From Nocardia albiluteola (GTDB lineage: Bacteria > Actinomycetota > Actinomycetes > Mycobacteriales > Mycobacteriaceae), in the NCBI RefSeq assembly GCF_018860155.1, contig NZ_JAHKNI010000003.1:620001-684000 (forward strand): a stretch of 64,000 nucleotides of DNA. The letters run 5' to 3'. Under the pieces are notes generated by a model. That model saw only the letters and a program-made list of their open reading frames with translations. It was not told the DNA's origin and made no database searches. Positions 18,432 through 26,587 of this stretch are shown one piece after another. Position numbers and translations under genes: made by a program. How positions within the stretch are numbered: the first letter of the stretch is position 1; each line of letters opens with the position of its first letter.

Positions 18432-18604
18432 CTACAGCCGGACCTTCGATCCAGCGGGGACGGGGGCCGGGAAGCGGACCTTCTTCAGGCCGTAATTGAC
18501 TGCCATGCCGCGGTTTTCGATGATGAGTAGCTGCGATCAGAGTGGAATGAGCAGCGACAGGGTCAGGTAGCCGTGGGCGATGGTGCCGCCGAACGGGCCC
18601 GCCT
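18432..18604 (-). pseudogene. MaoC-like (R)-hydratase remnant with an internal stop
   Basis: Read on the minus strand: AGPFGGTIAHGYLTLSLLIP, then Leu, TGA (at 18538 in plus coordinates), then SQLLIIENRGMAVNYGLKKV and RFPAPVPAGSKVRL to TAG. This is the hydratase-2 motif region (GxTIAHGxLTLSL) and following strand of MaoC dehydratases, which hydrate 2-enoyl-CoA. The N-terminal part and real C-terminus are missing and an in-frame TGA interrupts it. The region 18381-18858 otherwise holds no gene. Confidence 0.75.
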
Positions 18605-18757
18605 CGGCGCGAGTAGGCGCCGGCGCCTGCCCGGAGCCGCCGAGGCGGCGGCGCTGTATGGCGAGTGAGTGCGAACAGAATCGCTCAGCAGCACGGCCGG
18701 TCGGGGACGCGACCGGGGGGCGGCCGCTACGACGCGGGCTGGTGTGCCCGGAGCGTC

Positions 18758-18771
18758 GGGTCATTCGGCCC
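18758..18771. promoter_or_regulatory. Candidate DosR/DevR box
   Basis: GGGTC-ATTC-GGCCC resembles the DosR core GGGAC-N4-GTCCC with one mismatch in each arm. It lies 87 bases before the ATG of the deleted universal stress gene at 18859. Confidence 0.45.
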
Positions 18772-18858
18772 TGTGGATGCGGCGGGGCCGGGGTGAGGCT
18801 GGGAGCACGGACATCGTCCGGTGGGCCGGATGGTGAAGAATTGATCGAGGTATCGGTA

Positions 18859-19149
18859 ATGAGTGCCCAATTCCGCGATGATGCACGTCATCTGGCGACC
18901 GCGCCCGTCATGGTCGGTGTCGACGGCTCCGAGCCCGCCGCGGCCGCCGTGGCGTGGGCGGCGGAAACCGCGGCGCACCGCGGCCGGGAGCTGCGGATCG
19001 TGCACGGTATGGATCTGCAGCATGCCCGGTGCCCGGTGATGGTCGTGCACGATAACAGCGGATCGCAGTCGTTGGCCGGGGCCCGAGGACCCGAACGTGG
19101 CCGACACGCGGCCCTACTGGCCGAAGAGCGGCGCGGCGACTATATGTGA
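18859..19149 (+). pseudogene. Universal stress protein, in-frame internal deletion
   Basis: The first ~50 residues (HLATAPVMVGVDGSEPAAAA, VAWAAETAAHRGRELRIVHG) match the N-terminus of the tandem universal stress proteins in this window (compare 25649). Right after MDLQ the sequence jumps to the extreme C-terminal strand (HARCPVMVVHD), removing roughly 230 residues including both ATP-binding glycine loops. It then runs on ~27 unrelated residues. GAGG and a candidate DosR box upstream are kept, so a 96-residue product may still be made. Function is doubtful. Confidence 0.75.
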
Positions 19150-19175
19150 TCGGCACCCGGCACGAGAAGGAGGTA

Positions 19176-19448
19176 ATGATGCATGCCGAATCCGGAGACT
19201 GGCTCGTGGTGGAGGGGCGATCCATCGGCCAGGGCGTACGGCGCGGCCTGATCGAGGAAGTCCACGGTCAGGATGGCGCACCGCCGTATCTGGTGCATTG
19301 GAGCGATACCGGGCATCGGGCGCTGACCTTCCCCGGCCCGGACAGCTATGTCTTGTCCGCCGACGCACTCCGCGCTCAGGAAGAGGTTGCGACGGCACGG
19401 TTTTCGTCGATGCAGCACACCCCGGAGCCGCATGGTCCGGCGGAGTAA
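19176..19448 (+). CDS. DUF1918 domain protein
   Basis: 90 residues; AAGGAGG sits just before two consecutive ATGs (19176, 19179), the second being better spaced. The SH3-like DUF1918 domain is plain: GDWLVVEGR, GLIEEVHG, PPYLVHWSDTGH, FPGPDSYV. Such proteins are widespread in actinobacteria, frequently beside stress genes; role unknown, perhaps nucleic-acid or protein binding. It follows the deleted stress gene by 26 bases and is likely co-transcribed. Confidence 0.85.
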   Translation: MMHAESGDWLVVEGRSIGQGVRRGLIEEVHGQDGAPPYLVHWSDTGHRALTFPGPDSYVLSADALRAQEEVATARFSSMQHTPEPHGPAE

Positions 19449-19538
19449 TTCCCGGTCGTCCGGCGGTCACGCCGGTCGCCGGGCTGATATCGCGGTAGGC
19501 CGGCGGAACCGAGGCGCCGGGTAGTCTCGGTGCATCGT

Positions 19539-20054
19539 TCAGAGTTTGTAGCCGATAACGCGTAACAGCCGCTTGCGGTCGTCCTGGTCCTCGAGAGTCT
19601 CCGCACCGAGCGGTGGCTGTCCGTCGATCACCCCGATGATGCCGCGGCCGCAATCAGTCTGGGCGATGAGCACCTGAACCGTATTCGAGGTGGCACAGAA
19701 GATCCCGCAGACCTCGGGCACGTGCCGGATCGCGTTGAGCACGTTCACCGGATAACCCTCGCGCAGGAACACGACGAACGCGTGGCCTGCCGCGATCGCC
19801 ATGGCGTTTCGCGTCGCGAGCGCAACCAAGTCGGCATCGTTGCCGGAGTGCCGGACCAGTCGTGGACCCGACGCTTCACAGAATGCCACGCCGAACCGGA
19901 GGTGTGGTCCGGCCCCGGCAAGCGCCTCGTGCAGGTCCTCGATGGTCTTGATGAAGTGGGCCTGGCCGATGATCACGTTGAGGTCGTCATCCTTGTCGAT
20001 GCGCACCGCTGTCAGTTCGACATCGGGCCGTGCCGTTGGTTCCGCCGAGTTCAT
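19539..20054 (-). CDS. Adenosine-specific kinase (PF04008 family)
   Basis: 171 residues from ATG 20052-20054 with GAGGAG upstream. The family signatures are LNVIIGQAHFIKTIEDLHEA, FGVAFCEASGPRLVR, GHAFVVFLREGYPVNVLNAI, CGIFCATSNTVQVLIAQT and GRGIIGVIDG. Characterised thermophile homologues bind or phosphorylate adenosine; the physiological role in actinobacteria is not established. It lies 29 bases after a universal stress gene on the same strand, so it is in the same operon and probably the same dormancy response. Confidence 0.85.
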   Translation of the reverse strand: MNSAEPTARPDVELTAVRIDKDDDLNVIIGQAHFIKTIEDLHEALAGAGPHLRFGVAFCEASGPRLVRHSGNDADLVALATRNAMAIAAGHAFVVFLREGYPVNVLNAIRHVPEVCGIFCATSNTVQVLIAQTDCGRGIIGVIDGQPPLGAETLEDQDDRKRLLRVIGYKL

Positions 20055-20083
20055 TCGCTCCTCCTCGCGTTGGACTCTTCCGC

Positions 20084-21004
20084 CTATTTCTCGGCCTCGT
20101 GAACGACCATCACCGGGCAATAAGCGTGCTGCACAAGATAATTCGAGGTCGATCCGAACAGCAGTCCGCGGAAGCCGCCGCGACCACGACTGCCGACGAC
20201 CAGCAGTTGGGCCGTGTTCGACCATTCCCGCAGGCGTTGCCCGGGCGCAGACAGATATGTCTGGCGCACGATCGGGACGTCGGGGTATTTCTCCTGCCAG
20301 CCCGCCAGTCGTTCGGCGAGTATCGCCGTCTCGGCCTCAGTGGCGGCGTCGGGCAGCGGCGCGACCATCCCGGCGAACTGGCCGAAATCCCAGTCGGAGT
20401 ACGCATGGACGGCCACGAGCTCGGTGTCGCGTTCGGCCGCCTCGGCGAATGCGGCGGCGATCGCGGGCTCGCTGACGGGGCTGCCGTCGATGCCGACGAC
20501 CACCGGGCCGCCGGCGCGATCGGCCTCGGAGTAGCCGTCGGGGACGACGATCACCGCGCCATGCGAGTGCGCGGTCACCGCCAGCAGCGTCGAGCCCAGA
20601 TGTTCCAGGGTGCCGGCGGAGCCGGTCGAGCCCAGCACGACCGCGTACGCCCCGGCGCTGTGGTAGACGAGCAGAGTGGCCGGACTCTCGCCGGCCGTCA
20701 GGGTCGCTACCCGCACGTCGGGCGCGGTGCGACGGGCCAGCTGCTCGGCCTGCTCGACGACGGCGGCGCCGCGGGTGCGGGCGGCGTCGATGACGTCCTG
20801 CTGCCATACCGCGTACGGACCGGTCAGCGCGGAATCGCCGACCAGCCCCATTCCGTGCACGATCAGCAGTTCACGGCCGTGGCCCGCGGCGTAGCCGGCC
20901 GCCCAGCGCACCGCGGTGTCCGAACCTCGTGAGCCGTCGACGCCTACGATCACCTGCGCCGATACCGATTGGCGGGGATCGGTCTCGTCGTCCTGCGATG
21001 TCAC
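20084..21004 (-). CDS. Universal stress protein, tandem UspA domains
   Basis: 306 residues, two UspA domains (about 14-150 and 160-306). Each has VGVDGS/VGIDGS strand 1 and a G-x2-G-x9-G-(S/T) ATP loop (LGSTGSAGTLEHLGST; VGSRGRGGFRGLLFGSTS). Tandem Usps of this layout (Rv1996, Rv2005c, Rv2623 types) bind ATP and belong to the DosR regulon in M. tuberculosis. GTG 21002-21004 has GGGAGG five bases upstream. Its closest relative in the window is the gene at 55753, which also shares the upstream region. It leads the adenosine kinase gene. Confidence 0.9.
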   Translation of the reverse strand: MTSQDDETDPRQSVSAQVIVGVDGSRGSDTAVRWAAGYAAGHGRELLIVHGMGLVGDSALTGPYAVWQQDVIDAARTRGAAVVEQAEQLARRTAPDVRVATLTAGESPATLLVYHSAGAYAVVLGSTGSAGTLEHLGSTLLAVTAHSHGAVIVVPDGYSEADRAGGPVVVGIDGSPVSEPAIAAAFAEAAERDTELVAVHAYSDWDFGQFAGMVAPLPDAATEAETAILAERLAGWQEKYPDVPIVRQTYLSAPGQRLREWSNTAQLLVVGSRGRGGFRGLLFGSTSNYLVQHAYCPVMVVHEAEK

Positions 21005-21059
21005 CACGACCTCCCAAGATGTGGTCCCGGCCGCAGGGATTGCACGGTCGGTGGTTGCC

Positions 21060-21125
21060 ACGGTAGGCACCGCCGCGGGCATTGCGATGCTGCCGATCGT
21101 CACGGGGGGCAGGGCAATACGGCCA
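21060..21125 (-). promoter_or_regulatory. Probable promoter with tandem DosR-like boxes
   Basis: Reading the minus strand, an extended -10 (TGCCTACCGT, hexamer at 21060-21065) is preceded by two weak DosR-like palindromes: GTGAC-GATC-GGCAG (21090-21103) and, in plus orientation, GGGCA-ATAC-GGCCA (21112-21125). They are ~22 bases apart, near -45 and -66. Blocks at 21057-21070 and 21085-21106 are conserved exactly upstream of the paralogue at 55753. Confidence 0.45.
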
Positions 21126-21252
21126 TCGGGCCGGTAGATGACTCGATGGTTCCCGACGACCCGGTTCCCGGTGACATTCGGCCGTCTCGCCTGCGTGCCC
21201 CGGCGCGCAATTCTGAACACGAGCATCCGAGAGCACCGAAAGGGTATGTGTC

Positions 21253-22029
21253 GTGAGTGAATTCGCGGGCAGAAGCGCGATCGTCACCGGAGGCGCGCGA
21301 GGCATCGGTGCCGCGGTGGCGGCCGCGCTGGCCAAGGAACAGCTGGGCGTGATGATCGCGGACCTGCTCGAGCCCGACGGGACGGCGGTCGCCGCGGCCC
21401 TGGGCCCCCGCGCCGCCTTCCGTCATCTGGATGTGACCGACGAACACGAGTGGCAGCGGGTGATCGACGCCGCTGAGGCGGAGTTCGGGCCGCTGGCGGT
21501 CCTGGTCAACAACGCCGGAATCGTGGACTTCGGCACTATCGAATCCGAACGGCCCGGACTGTTCCGGCATGTGATCGACGTCGACCTGTACGGCGCATGG
21601 CTGGGGATGCACAACGCCGTGCCCCGCATGCGGGTCGCGGGCGGCGGGGTGATCGTCAATGTCTCCTCGACCGCCGGGCTGACCGGCTACGCCGGGATCA
21701 GCGGATATGTCGCCGCCAAGTGGGGGCTGCGCGGGCTGACCAAGGCCGCGGCGCTCGAGCTGGGTGCGGCGAACGTGCGGGTGTGCTCGGTGCATCCCGG
21801 GCCCATCCACACCGCGATGACCGCGGAGATGGACGAATCCGTCACCGCCGCACAACCGCTGCCGCGATTCGGCGAACCGGAGGAGGTGGCGGCCATGGTG
21901 CGGTTCATCGTCACCGAGGCGACGTTCTCCACCGGTTCGGAGTTCGTCCTGGACGGCGGCGCCACCGCGGGCCAATTCCTCGTCCTGCCCGGCGGGAATG
22001 AGGGGAGTTCCGGCGATGCCGAGCCATGA
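21253..22029 (+). CDS. Short-chain dehydrogenase/reductase
   Basis: 258 residues, classical SDR: cofactor motif TGGARGIG, LDVTD, NNAG, catalytic Ser-Tyr-Lys (NVSST; YVAAK) and PGPIHTAM. It would oxidise or reduce a hydroxyl/keto group using NAD(P); the family resembles 3-alpha/20-beta-hydroxysteroid dehydrogenases, but substrate is not predictable. GTG start at 21253. Its 3' end overlaps the ATG of the nitroreductase gene by 14 bases, so the two are coupled and the set 21253-24414 looks like one operon. Confidence 0.9.
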   Translation: MSEFAGRSAIVTGGARGIGAAVAAALAKEQLGVMIADLLEPDGTAVAAALGPRAAFRHLDVTDEHEWQRVIDAAEAEFGPLAVLVNNAGIVDFGTIESERPGLFRHVIDVDLYGAWLGMHNAVPRMRVAGGGVIVNVSSTAGLTGYAGISGYVAAKWGLRGLTKAAALELGAANVRVCSVHPGPIHTAMTAEMDESVTAAQPLPRFGEPEEVAAMVRFIVTEATFSTGSEFVLDGGATAGQFLVLPGGNEGSSGDAEP

Positions 22030-23011
22030 GCCCGATCACGATACCGTCCGCGCCGCCCTGGCGCTGGCCGTGCGGGCGCCCTCGGTGCACAACACCCAGC
22101 CCTGGCTGTGGCGCCTGGGCGATGAGACCCTACACCTGTACGCCGACCGGAGCCGGCAGCTGCCGCACACCGATCCCGATGGGCGCGATCTGATCGTGAG
22201 TTGCGGTGCGGCCCTGCATCATCTGCGCGTCGCGATGCGGGCGTCCGGCTGGGAGACCGTGGTGCACCGGCTGCCGAATCCGGGCGATCCCGATCACCTG
22301 GCCGCGATCGAATTCGCCCCCGGCACACCGACGGTCGAGGCGGCGCGGCTGGCGCGGGCGATGTCCCGGCGGTGCAGCGACCGCCGCCGGTTCACCTCGT
22401 GGGAGGTTCCGCAGGCATATCTGGAGACCCTCGCGGCCGCGGCGGGAGCACACGGGGTGTTCGTGAGCGCCGTCGAATCCGGTTACGCCCGAACGCAGTT
22501 GATGCGCGCCTTCGAGGACGCCGCGCGAGTTCACGCGCGCGATTCGTCCTACGGCGCCGAGCTGGCGCGGTGGAGCGGGCACCATGCCGCGCCGCAGGGC
22601 GTTCCATCCCGCAGCGCGGTCGTGGCCACCGACGTGACCACGCGGCCCTTCGCCGATCCCGGTCTGCCGCAGGAGGTGCTGCACGATACCGATGCCGCGG
22701 AGCGGCTGGTGGTGCTGACGACCACGGGGGACGACCTGTTGTCGCGGTTGCGCGCCGGTGAGGGCGCCAGCGCGGTGCTACTGACGGCGACGGTGCTCGG
22801 ACTGGCCGGCTGCCCGCTGAGCGAGCCGCTCGAGGTTCCCGAGACTCGAGTGCGGATCCGCCGCGATGTGTTGCAGGACAGTGGTTCTCCGCAATTGATC
22901 ATCCGGATCGGTTGGGCCGCAATGAGTGCCGGACCGCTGTTGCCGACCCCGCGACGCCCGGTCTCGGAGGTCCTGCTGCCGTTGCCCGACGAGCAGGGCG
23001 AGGAGGTCTGA
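22016..23011 (+). CDS. Acg-type FMN-binding nitroreductase-like protein (paralogue 1)
   Basis: 331 residues. Features shared with Acg/Rv3131-type proteins: RAPSVHNTQPWLWR near the N-terminus (FMN contact), SCGAALHHLR, MSRRCSDRRRFTSW, a second half-domain with LARWSGHHAAPQGVP, and LTATVLGLAGCPLSEPLEV. Acg of M. tuberculosis (Rv2032) binds FMN but lacks nitroreductase activity and may store flavin; Rv3127 and Rv3131 are related DosR-regulon members. ATG 22016 is preceded by AGGGGAG. It is one of four paralogues here, closest to the one at 26728. Confidence 0.87.
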   Translation: MPSHEPDHDTVRAALALAVRAPSVHNTQPWLWRLGDETLHLYADRSRQLPHTDPDGRDLIVSCGAALHHLRVAMRASGWETVVHRLPNPGDPDHLAAIEFAPGTPTVEAARLARAMSRRCSDRRRFTSWEVPQAYLETLAAAAGAHGVFVSAVESGYARTQLMRAFEDAARVHARDSSYGAELARWSGHHAAPQGVPSRSAVVATDVTTRPFADPGLPQEVLHDTDAAERLVVLTTTGDDLLSRLRAGEGASAVLLTATVLGLAGCPLSEPLEVPETRVRIRRDVLQDSGSPQLIIRIGWAAMSAGPLLPTPRRPVSEVLLPLPDEQGEEV

Positions 23012-23014
23012 GCG

Positions 23015-23392
23015 ATGGTGAGCGCGCCGCCGTCGAGGGCGCTGCGGGCGAGTCTCATGACGGAAGAATCCGCACCGAATGAGCGGAAGGCGCCGATCGT
23101 CGCCGCGGTCGACGGCTCGATCGTGGCCTACCACGTGGCCGCCTGGGCCGCTGCCGAGGCCATCTGGCATGGATGGACCCCCGAGCCCGCCATTCCGTAT
23201 CTCATCGCGTGGTCGCGTCCCGCCCGGATGGTCGTGGTCGGCAGCCGCGGGCCGGGTGCCCTGCGGCGCGGACTGCTCGGCTCGGTGAGCGAGGCGGTCA
23301 CCCATCACGCGCAGTGCCCCGTTGCCGTGGTGCACCGGTCGGTCACCGATCCGGTGTCGGCGGTCCAGTCGAACGAGAGGATCCGATCGTGA
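23015..23392 (+). CDS. Shortened universal stress protein
   Basis: 125 residues. The start (APIVAAVDGSIVAYHVAAWA, AAEAIWHG) and the end of a first UspA domain (EPAIPYLIAWSRPARMVVVG, SRGPGALRRGLLGSVSEAV, HHAQCPVAVVH) are joined with ~50 residues missing between them, and the second UspA domain is absent. The ATP glycine loop (GSRGPGALRRGLLGS) survives. GAGGAGG lies 8 bases before ATG 23015; a family-like start is at 23057 without a ribosome site. In frame and between functional genes, it may still be made and could dimerise through its last strand. Possibly decaying. Confidence 0.7.
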   Translation: MVSAPPSRALRASLMTEESAPNERKAPIVAAVDGSIVAYHVAAWAAAEAIWHGWTPEPAIPYLIAWSRPARMVVVGSRGPGALRRGLLGSVSEAVTHHAQCPVAVVHRSVTDPVSAVQSNERIRS

Positions 23393-24414
23393 CCGGCGCG
23401 ATGCTGCGGGCGTGGGCCGTGGACCGGCCGGGGCCCATCGGGTCGAATCCGCTGATCCGGGTCGAGCGGGCGATTCCGCAGCCCGGCCCCGGACAGGTGC
23501 GGGTGCACGTGCGAGTGTGCGGGGTGTGCCGGACCGATCTTCACCTCGCGGAAGGGGACCTCGAGCCCAGGCGCCATCTCGTCGTTCCTGGTCACGAGGT
23601 GGTGGGCATCGTTGATCGTGTCGGGGAGGGGTGCTTCCGGTTCGGCGAGGGTGACCGGATCGGGGTGCCGTGGCTCGCCCGGACGTGCGGTCGCTGCCGG
23701 TTCTGTATCGCCGGGAGGGAGAATCTCTGTCTCGCCCCGCTGTTCCGGGGGTGGGACCTGGACGGGGGATACGCCGAGTACGTGGTCGTCGACGAGGCGT
23801 TCGGTTACGCGATACCGGACGCCTTCTGTGACAACGAGGCCGCCCCGCTGTTGTGCGCCGGAATAATCGGCTACCGTGCGCTGCGTCGTGCACAGCTTCC
23901 GCCGGGGGGCAGGCTCGGGATCTACGGGTTCGGCGGATCCGCCCATATCACCGCCCAGGTCGCTATCGCCGAGGGCGCCGAGGTCCACGTTCTCACCCGT
24001 TCGCAGGAGGCCCGGGACCTCGCTCTCACGCTCGGTGTGGCCAGTGTCGGTGGTGCGGCTGATCCTCCTCCCGAACGACTCGACGCGGCCATCATGTTCG
24101 CGCCGGTCGGTACCTTGGTGCCGCCTGCCCTGGAGGCTCTCGATCGCGGGGGCTGTCTCGCGATTGCCGGCATCCATCTCACCGACATTCCCGCGATCAA
24201 CTACGAGCGTCACCTCTTCCAGGAGCGGACCGTCCGGAGCGTGACCGCGAACACCAGGCAGGACGGGATCGAGTTCATGGAGCTCGCCGCTCGTATTCCG
24301 GTACGAGTCTCCGCGACGCCGTATCCGATGGACCGTGCGAACGAGGCGCTCGCCGACCTGGCCGGCGACCGGGTCAACGGCGCCGCCGTGCTCGTGAACG
24401 ACCGGGCGGTGTGA
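23389..24414 (+). CDS. Zinc-dependent alcohol dehydrogenase, AdhA-like
   Basis: 341 residues from GTG 23389, overlapping the previous TGA (GTGA), so translationally coupled. Zinc ligands: VCGVCRTDLHLAEG (catalytic Cys), VVPGHEVVG (His-Glu) and CGRCRFCIAGRENLC (structural Cys set). Rossmann motif GIYGFGGSAH, then PLDRG-like segment ALDRGGCLAIAGIHLTDIP, matches the AdhA group of zinc-independent-looking but zinc-binding primary alcohol dehydrogenases. Probably interconverts aldehydes and alcohols with NAD(H), helping redox balance. Last gene of the 21253-24414 operon. Confidence 0.88.
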   Translation: MTGAMLRAWAVDRPGPIGSNPLIRVERAIPQPGPGQVRVHVRVCGVCRTDLHLAEGDLEPRRHLVVPGHEVVGIVDRVGEGCFRFGEGDRIGVPWLARTCGRCRFCIAGRENLCLAPLFRGWDLDGGYAEYVVVDEAFGYAIPDAFCDNEAAPLLCAGIIGYRALRRAQLPPGGRLGIYGFGGSAHITAQVAIAEGAEVHVLTRSQEARDLALTLGVASVGGAADPPPERLDAAIMFAPVGTLVPPALEALDRGGCLAIAGIHLTDIPAINYERHLFQERTVRSVTANTRQDGIEFMELAARIPVRVSATPYPMDRANEALADLAGDRVNGAAVLVNDRAV

Positions 24415-24490
24415 GGCCGGCGACTCGCCCGCGGTAGGTGCGGAAAGGGCCGAAGCCTTCCCGAGGTCCGGCTGCTGTGCTCGCGCCGGT

Positions 24491-24504
24491 GGGCCTTTCG
24501 GCAC
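24491..24504. promoter_or_regulatory. Candidate DosR/DevR box
   Basis: GGGCC-TTTC-GGCAC, 84 bases before the ATG at 24588. The left arm has one mismatch and the right two to the GGGAC-N4-GTCCC core. A related reversed motif (AAAGGGCC) lies near 24446. Confidence 0.35.
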
Positions 24505-24587
24505 TGTGGGGCCGGGAACGGCCGAACAAGGCTGGGACGTAAGCGTCATCCGGTGCGTGGGATGGTGACGGTTCCTCGGGAGCAACT

Positions 24588-25652
24588 ATGCATGCGATGG
24601 TTTATCACGGGCCCGGCAGCTCGGCGTGGGAGCAAGTGCCCGACCCGGTGATCCAGGCGGACACCGATGCGATCGTGCGGGTGGACGCGGTGACGATCTG
24701 CGGCACCGACCTGCATATCCTCAAAGGTGATGTGCCGGAGGTGAATCCGGGACGGATCCTCGGTCACGAGGCGGTCGGCATGATTGTCGAGGCCGGCGGT
24801 GGAGTGCATGCCCGCCGGGTCGGGGAGCACGTGCTGATCTCGTGTGTCAGCGCGTGCGGCGTCTGCCGGTTCTGCCGGGAGGGCCGCTACGGGCGGTGCC
24901 TGGGCGGTGGGGGGTGGATTCTCGGGCATCTGATCGACGGCACGCAGGCCGAGCGGGTGCGGGTGCCGTTCGCTGACCTGTCGCTGTACCCGATCCCGGC
25001 CGGGGTGTCCGACGAGCAGATGCTGATGCTGGCCGACATCCTGCCGACCAGCCATGAGGTGGGGGTGCGCAACGGGCGGGTGCGGCCCGGCGACGTGGTG
25101 GTGATCATCGGGGCCGGGCCGATCGGGCTGGCCGCGGTGATAACCGCCCAGTTGTACTCGCCGGGCCGCATCGTCGTCGTCGACAAGGTCGACGGCCGGC
25201 TCGAGGCAGCGCGCAAGCTCGGCGCGGACGTGACGCTCAACAATGGCCGGGACGATGTCGCCGCCGAAATAGCCGCTCTCACCGGCGGATTGGGGGCCGA
25301 TGTCACGATGGAGGCGGTCGGCGTTCCCGAAACCTTCGAACTGGCCGTGGATCTGGTGCGTCCGGGCGGGCACGTGGCCAATATCGGCGTACACGGCGCG
25401 CCCGCGACGCTGCACCTGGAGCGGATCTGGATCCGCGATCTCACGATCAGCACCGGGCTCGTCGACACCAATTCGATCCCGATGCTGATCGAGCTGATCC
25501 GCAGTGGCCGGCTGGACTCGTCGGGGCTGGTCACCCACCGCTTCGGCATGAGCGAATTCCCACTCGCCTACGAGGTTTTCGAGCATCCCGGCGACTCGGG
25601 CGCGTTGAAGGTCGTGCTGTTCCGGAACGAGGAGACCGGGAGCGAATCATGA
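24588..25652 (+). CDS. Zinc-dependent alcohol dehydrogenase (threonine/sorbitol dehydrogenase-like)
   Basis: 354 residues. TICGTDLHILKGDVPEV, ILGHEAVG and CVSACGVCRFCREGRYGRC give the catalytic and structural zinc sites; VVIIGAGPIGLAAVITAQLY is the NAD(P) fold; VTMEAVGVPETF follows. Most like the group annotated as zinc-dependent alcohol dehydrogenase near stress genes in actinobacteria. The start ATG 24588 gives the usual length. The TGA overlaps the ATG of the next universal stress gene (ATGA), so 24588-28337 and probably 29263 form one operon. Confidence 0.88.
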   Translation: MHAMVYHGPGSSAWEQVPDPVIQADTDAIVRVDAVTICGTDLHILKGDVPEVNPGRILGHEAVGMIVEAGGGVHARRVGEHVLISCVSACGVCRFCREGRYGRCLGGGGWILGHLIDGTQAERVRVPFADLSLYPIPAGVSDEQMLMLADILPTSHEVGVRNGRVRPGDVVVIIGAGPIGLAAVITAQLYSPGRIVVVDKVDGRLEAARKLGADVTLNNGRDDVAAEIAALTGGLGADVTMEAVGVPETFELAVDLVRPGGHVANIGVHGAPATLHLERIWIRDLTISTGLVDTNSIPMLIELIRSGRLDSSGLVTHRFGMSEFPLAYEVFEHPGDSGALKVVLFRNEETGSES

Positions 25653-26587
25653 GCACCCACCACAGCGACGATGTGCGTCATCTGGCATCCGCGCCGATCG
25701 TGGTCGGCGTGGACGGGTCCGCGGCCGCGGACGCTGCCGTGGCCTGGGCCGCCGAGACGGCGGAGCGCCGCGGCAGGACCCTGTGCATCGTGCACGGGAT
25801 GAACCTCGCGGGCATGACGCGGACGCTCGAGCCATACGACCTGCTGGAGCCGCCGGTACTCGAGGCGGTGCGGGCCCGGGCCGGTGCCCTGGTGGAGCGG
25901 GCCGCGCAGCGGGCGCTCGCGGCGGCGCCCGGAGTGCGCGTGCAGACGGAGGTATCGGCCGCGGATGCGGTGCGACTGCTGCTGCGGTATGGGTCGACGG
26001 CCTATCTGATGGTGCTGGGCGCCTCGGGCGCCGGTGGCCTGGCCGCACACCTGGGCTCGACAGTACTGTCGGTCAGCTGCCGCGCCGAGGGCGTGGTGGT
26101 GGTCGTGCGACCGCACTCCGACCCCGGCCGGCGGGTGCGGCGCGAGGGGCCGGTCGTGGTCGGCGTGGACGGCGGGCCGGTGAGCGAGGCCGCCATCGGT
26201 GCGGCATTCGAGGAGGCGACCGAGCGGTGCGCGGAGCTGGTGGCGGTGCACGTGTGGGACGACGCGAAGTTCGGGCACTACGCCGGCAACCCCTATCTGG
26301 TGTTCCCCACGCCCGAGATCGAGGTGACCGAGCAGGCGTTGCTGGCCGAGCGGCTGGCGGGGTGGCAGGAGAAGTACCCCGACGTGCTGGTGAATCGCCG
26401 GGTGTATCCCTCGGACCCCGTGCGGACGCTGCTGGCGTGGTCGGGGTCCGCGCAGCTGGTGGTCGTGGGCAGCCGCGGCCACGGCTGGATCCGCGGTGCC
26501 CTGCTCGGGTCGACATCGAATGCTCTTGTCCAGCACGCGAATTGCCCGGTGATGGTCGTGCACCCCGACGAGCGGAGCGAGTCGTGA
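25649..26587 (+). CDS. Universal stress protein, tandem UspA domains
   Basis: 312 residues with two UspA domains. First: VVGVDGSAAADAAVAWAAET and LGASGAGGLAAHLGST. Second: VVGVDGGPVSEAAIGAAFEE and VGSRGHGWIRGALLGSTS, ending NCPVMVVHPDE. ATP-binding stress protein of DosR-regulon type. ATG overlaps the previous stop (ATGA), its own TGA overlaps the GTG of the phosphoketolase fragment. It is the likely intact relative of the deleted gene at 18859 (shared HGMNLA/HGMDLQ and start). Confidence 0.9.
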   Translation: MSTHHSDDVRHLASAPIVVGVDGSAAADAAVAWAAETAERRGRTLCIVHGMNLAGMTRTLEPYDLLEPPVLEAVRARAGALVERAAQRALAAAPGVRVQTEVSAADAVRLLLRYGSTAYLMVLGASGAGGLAAHLGSTVLSVSCRAEGVVVVVRPHSDPGRRVRREGPVVVGVDGGPVSEAAIGAAFEEATERCAELVAVHVWDDAKFGHYAGNPYLVFPTPEIEVTEQALLAERLAGWQEKYPDVLVNRRVYPSDPVRTLLAWSGSAQLVVVGSRGHGWIRGALLGSTSNALVQHANCPVMVVHPDERSES

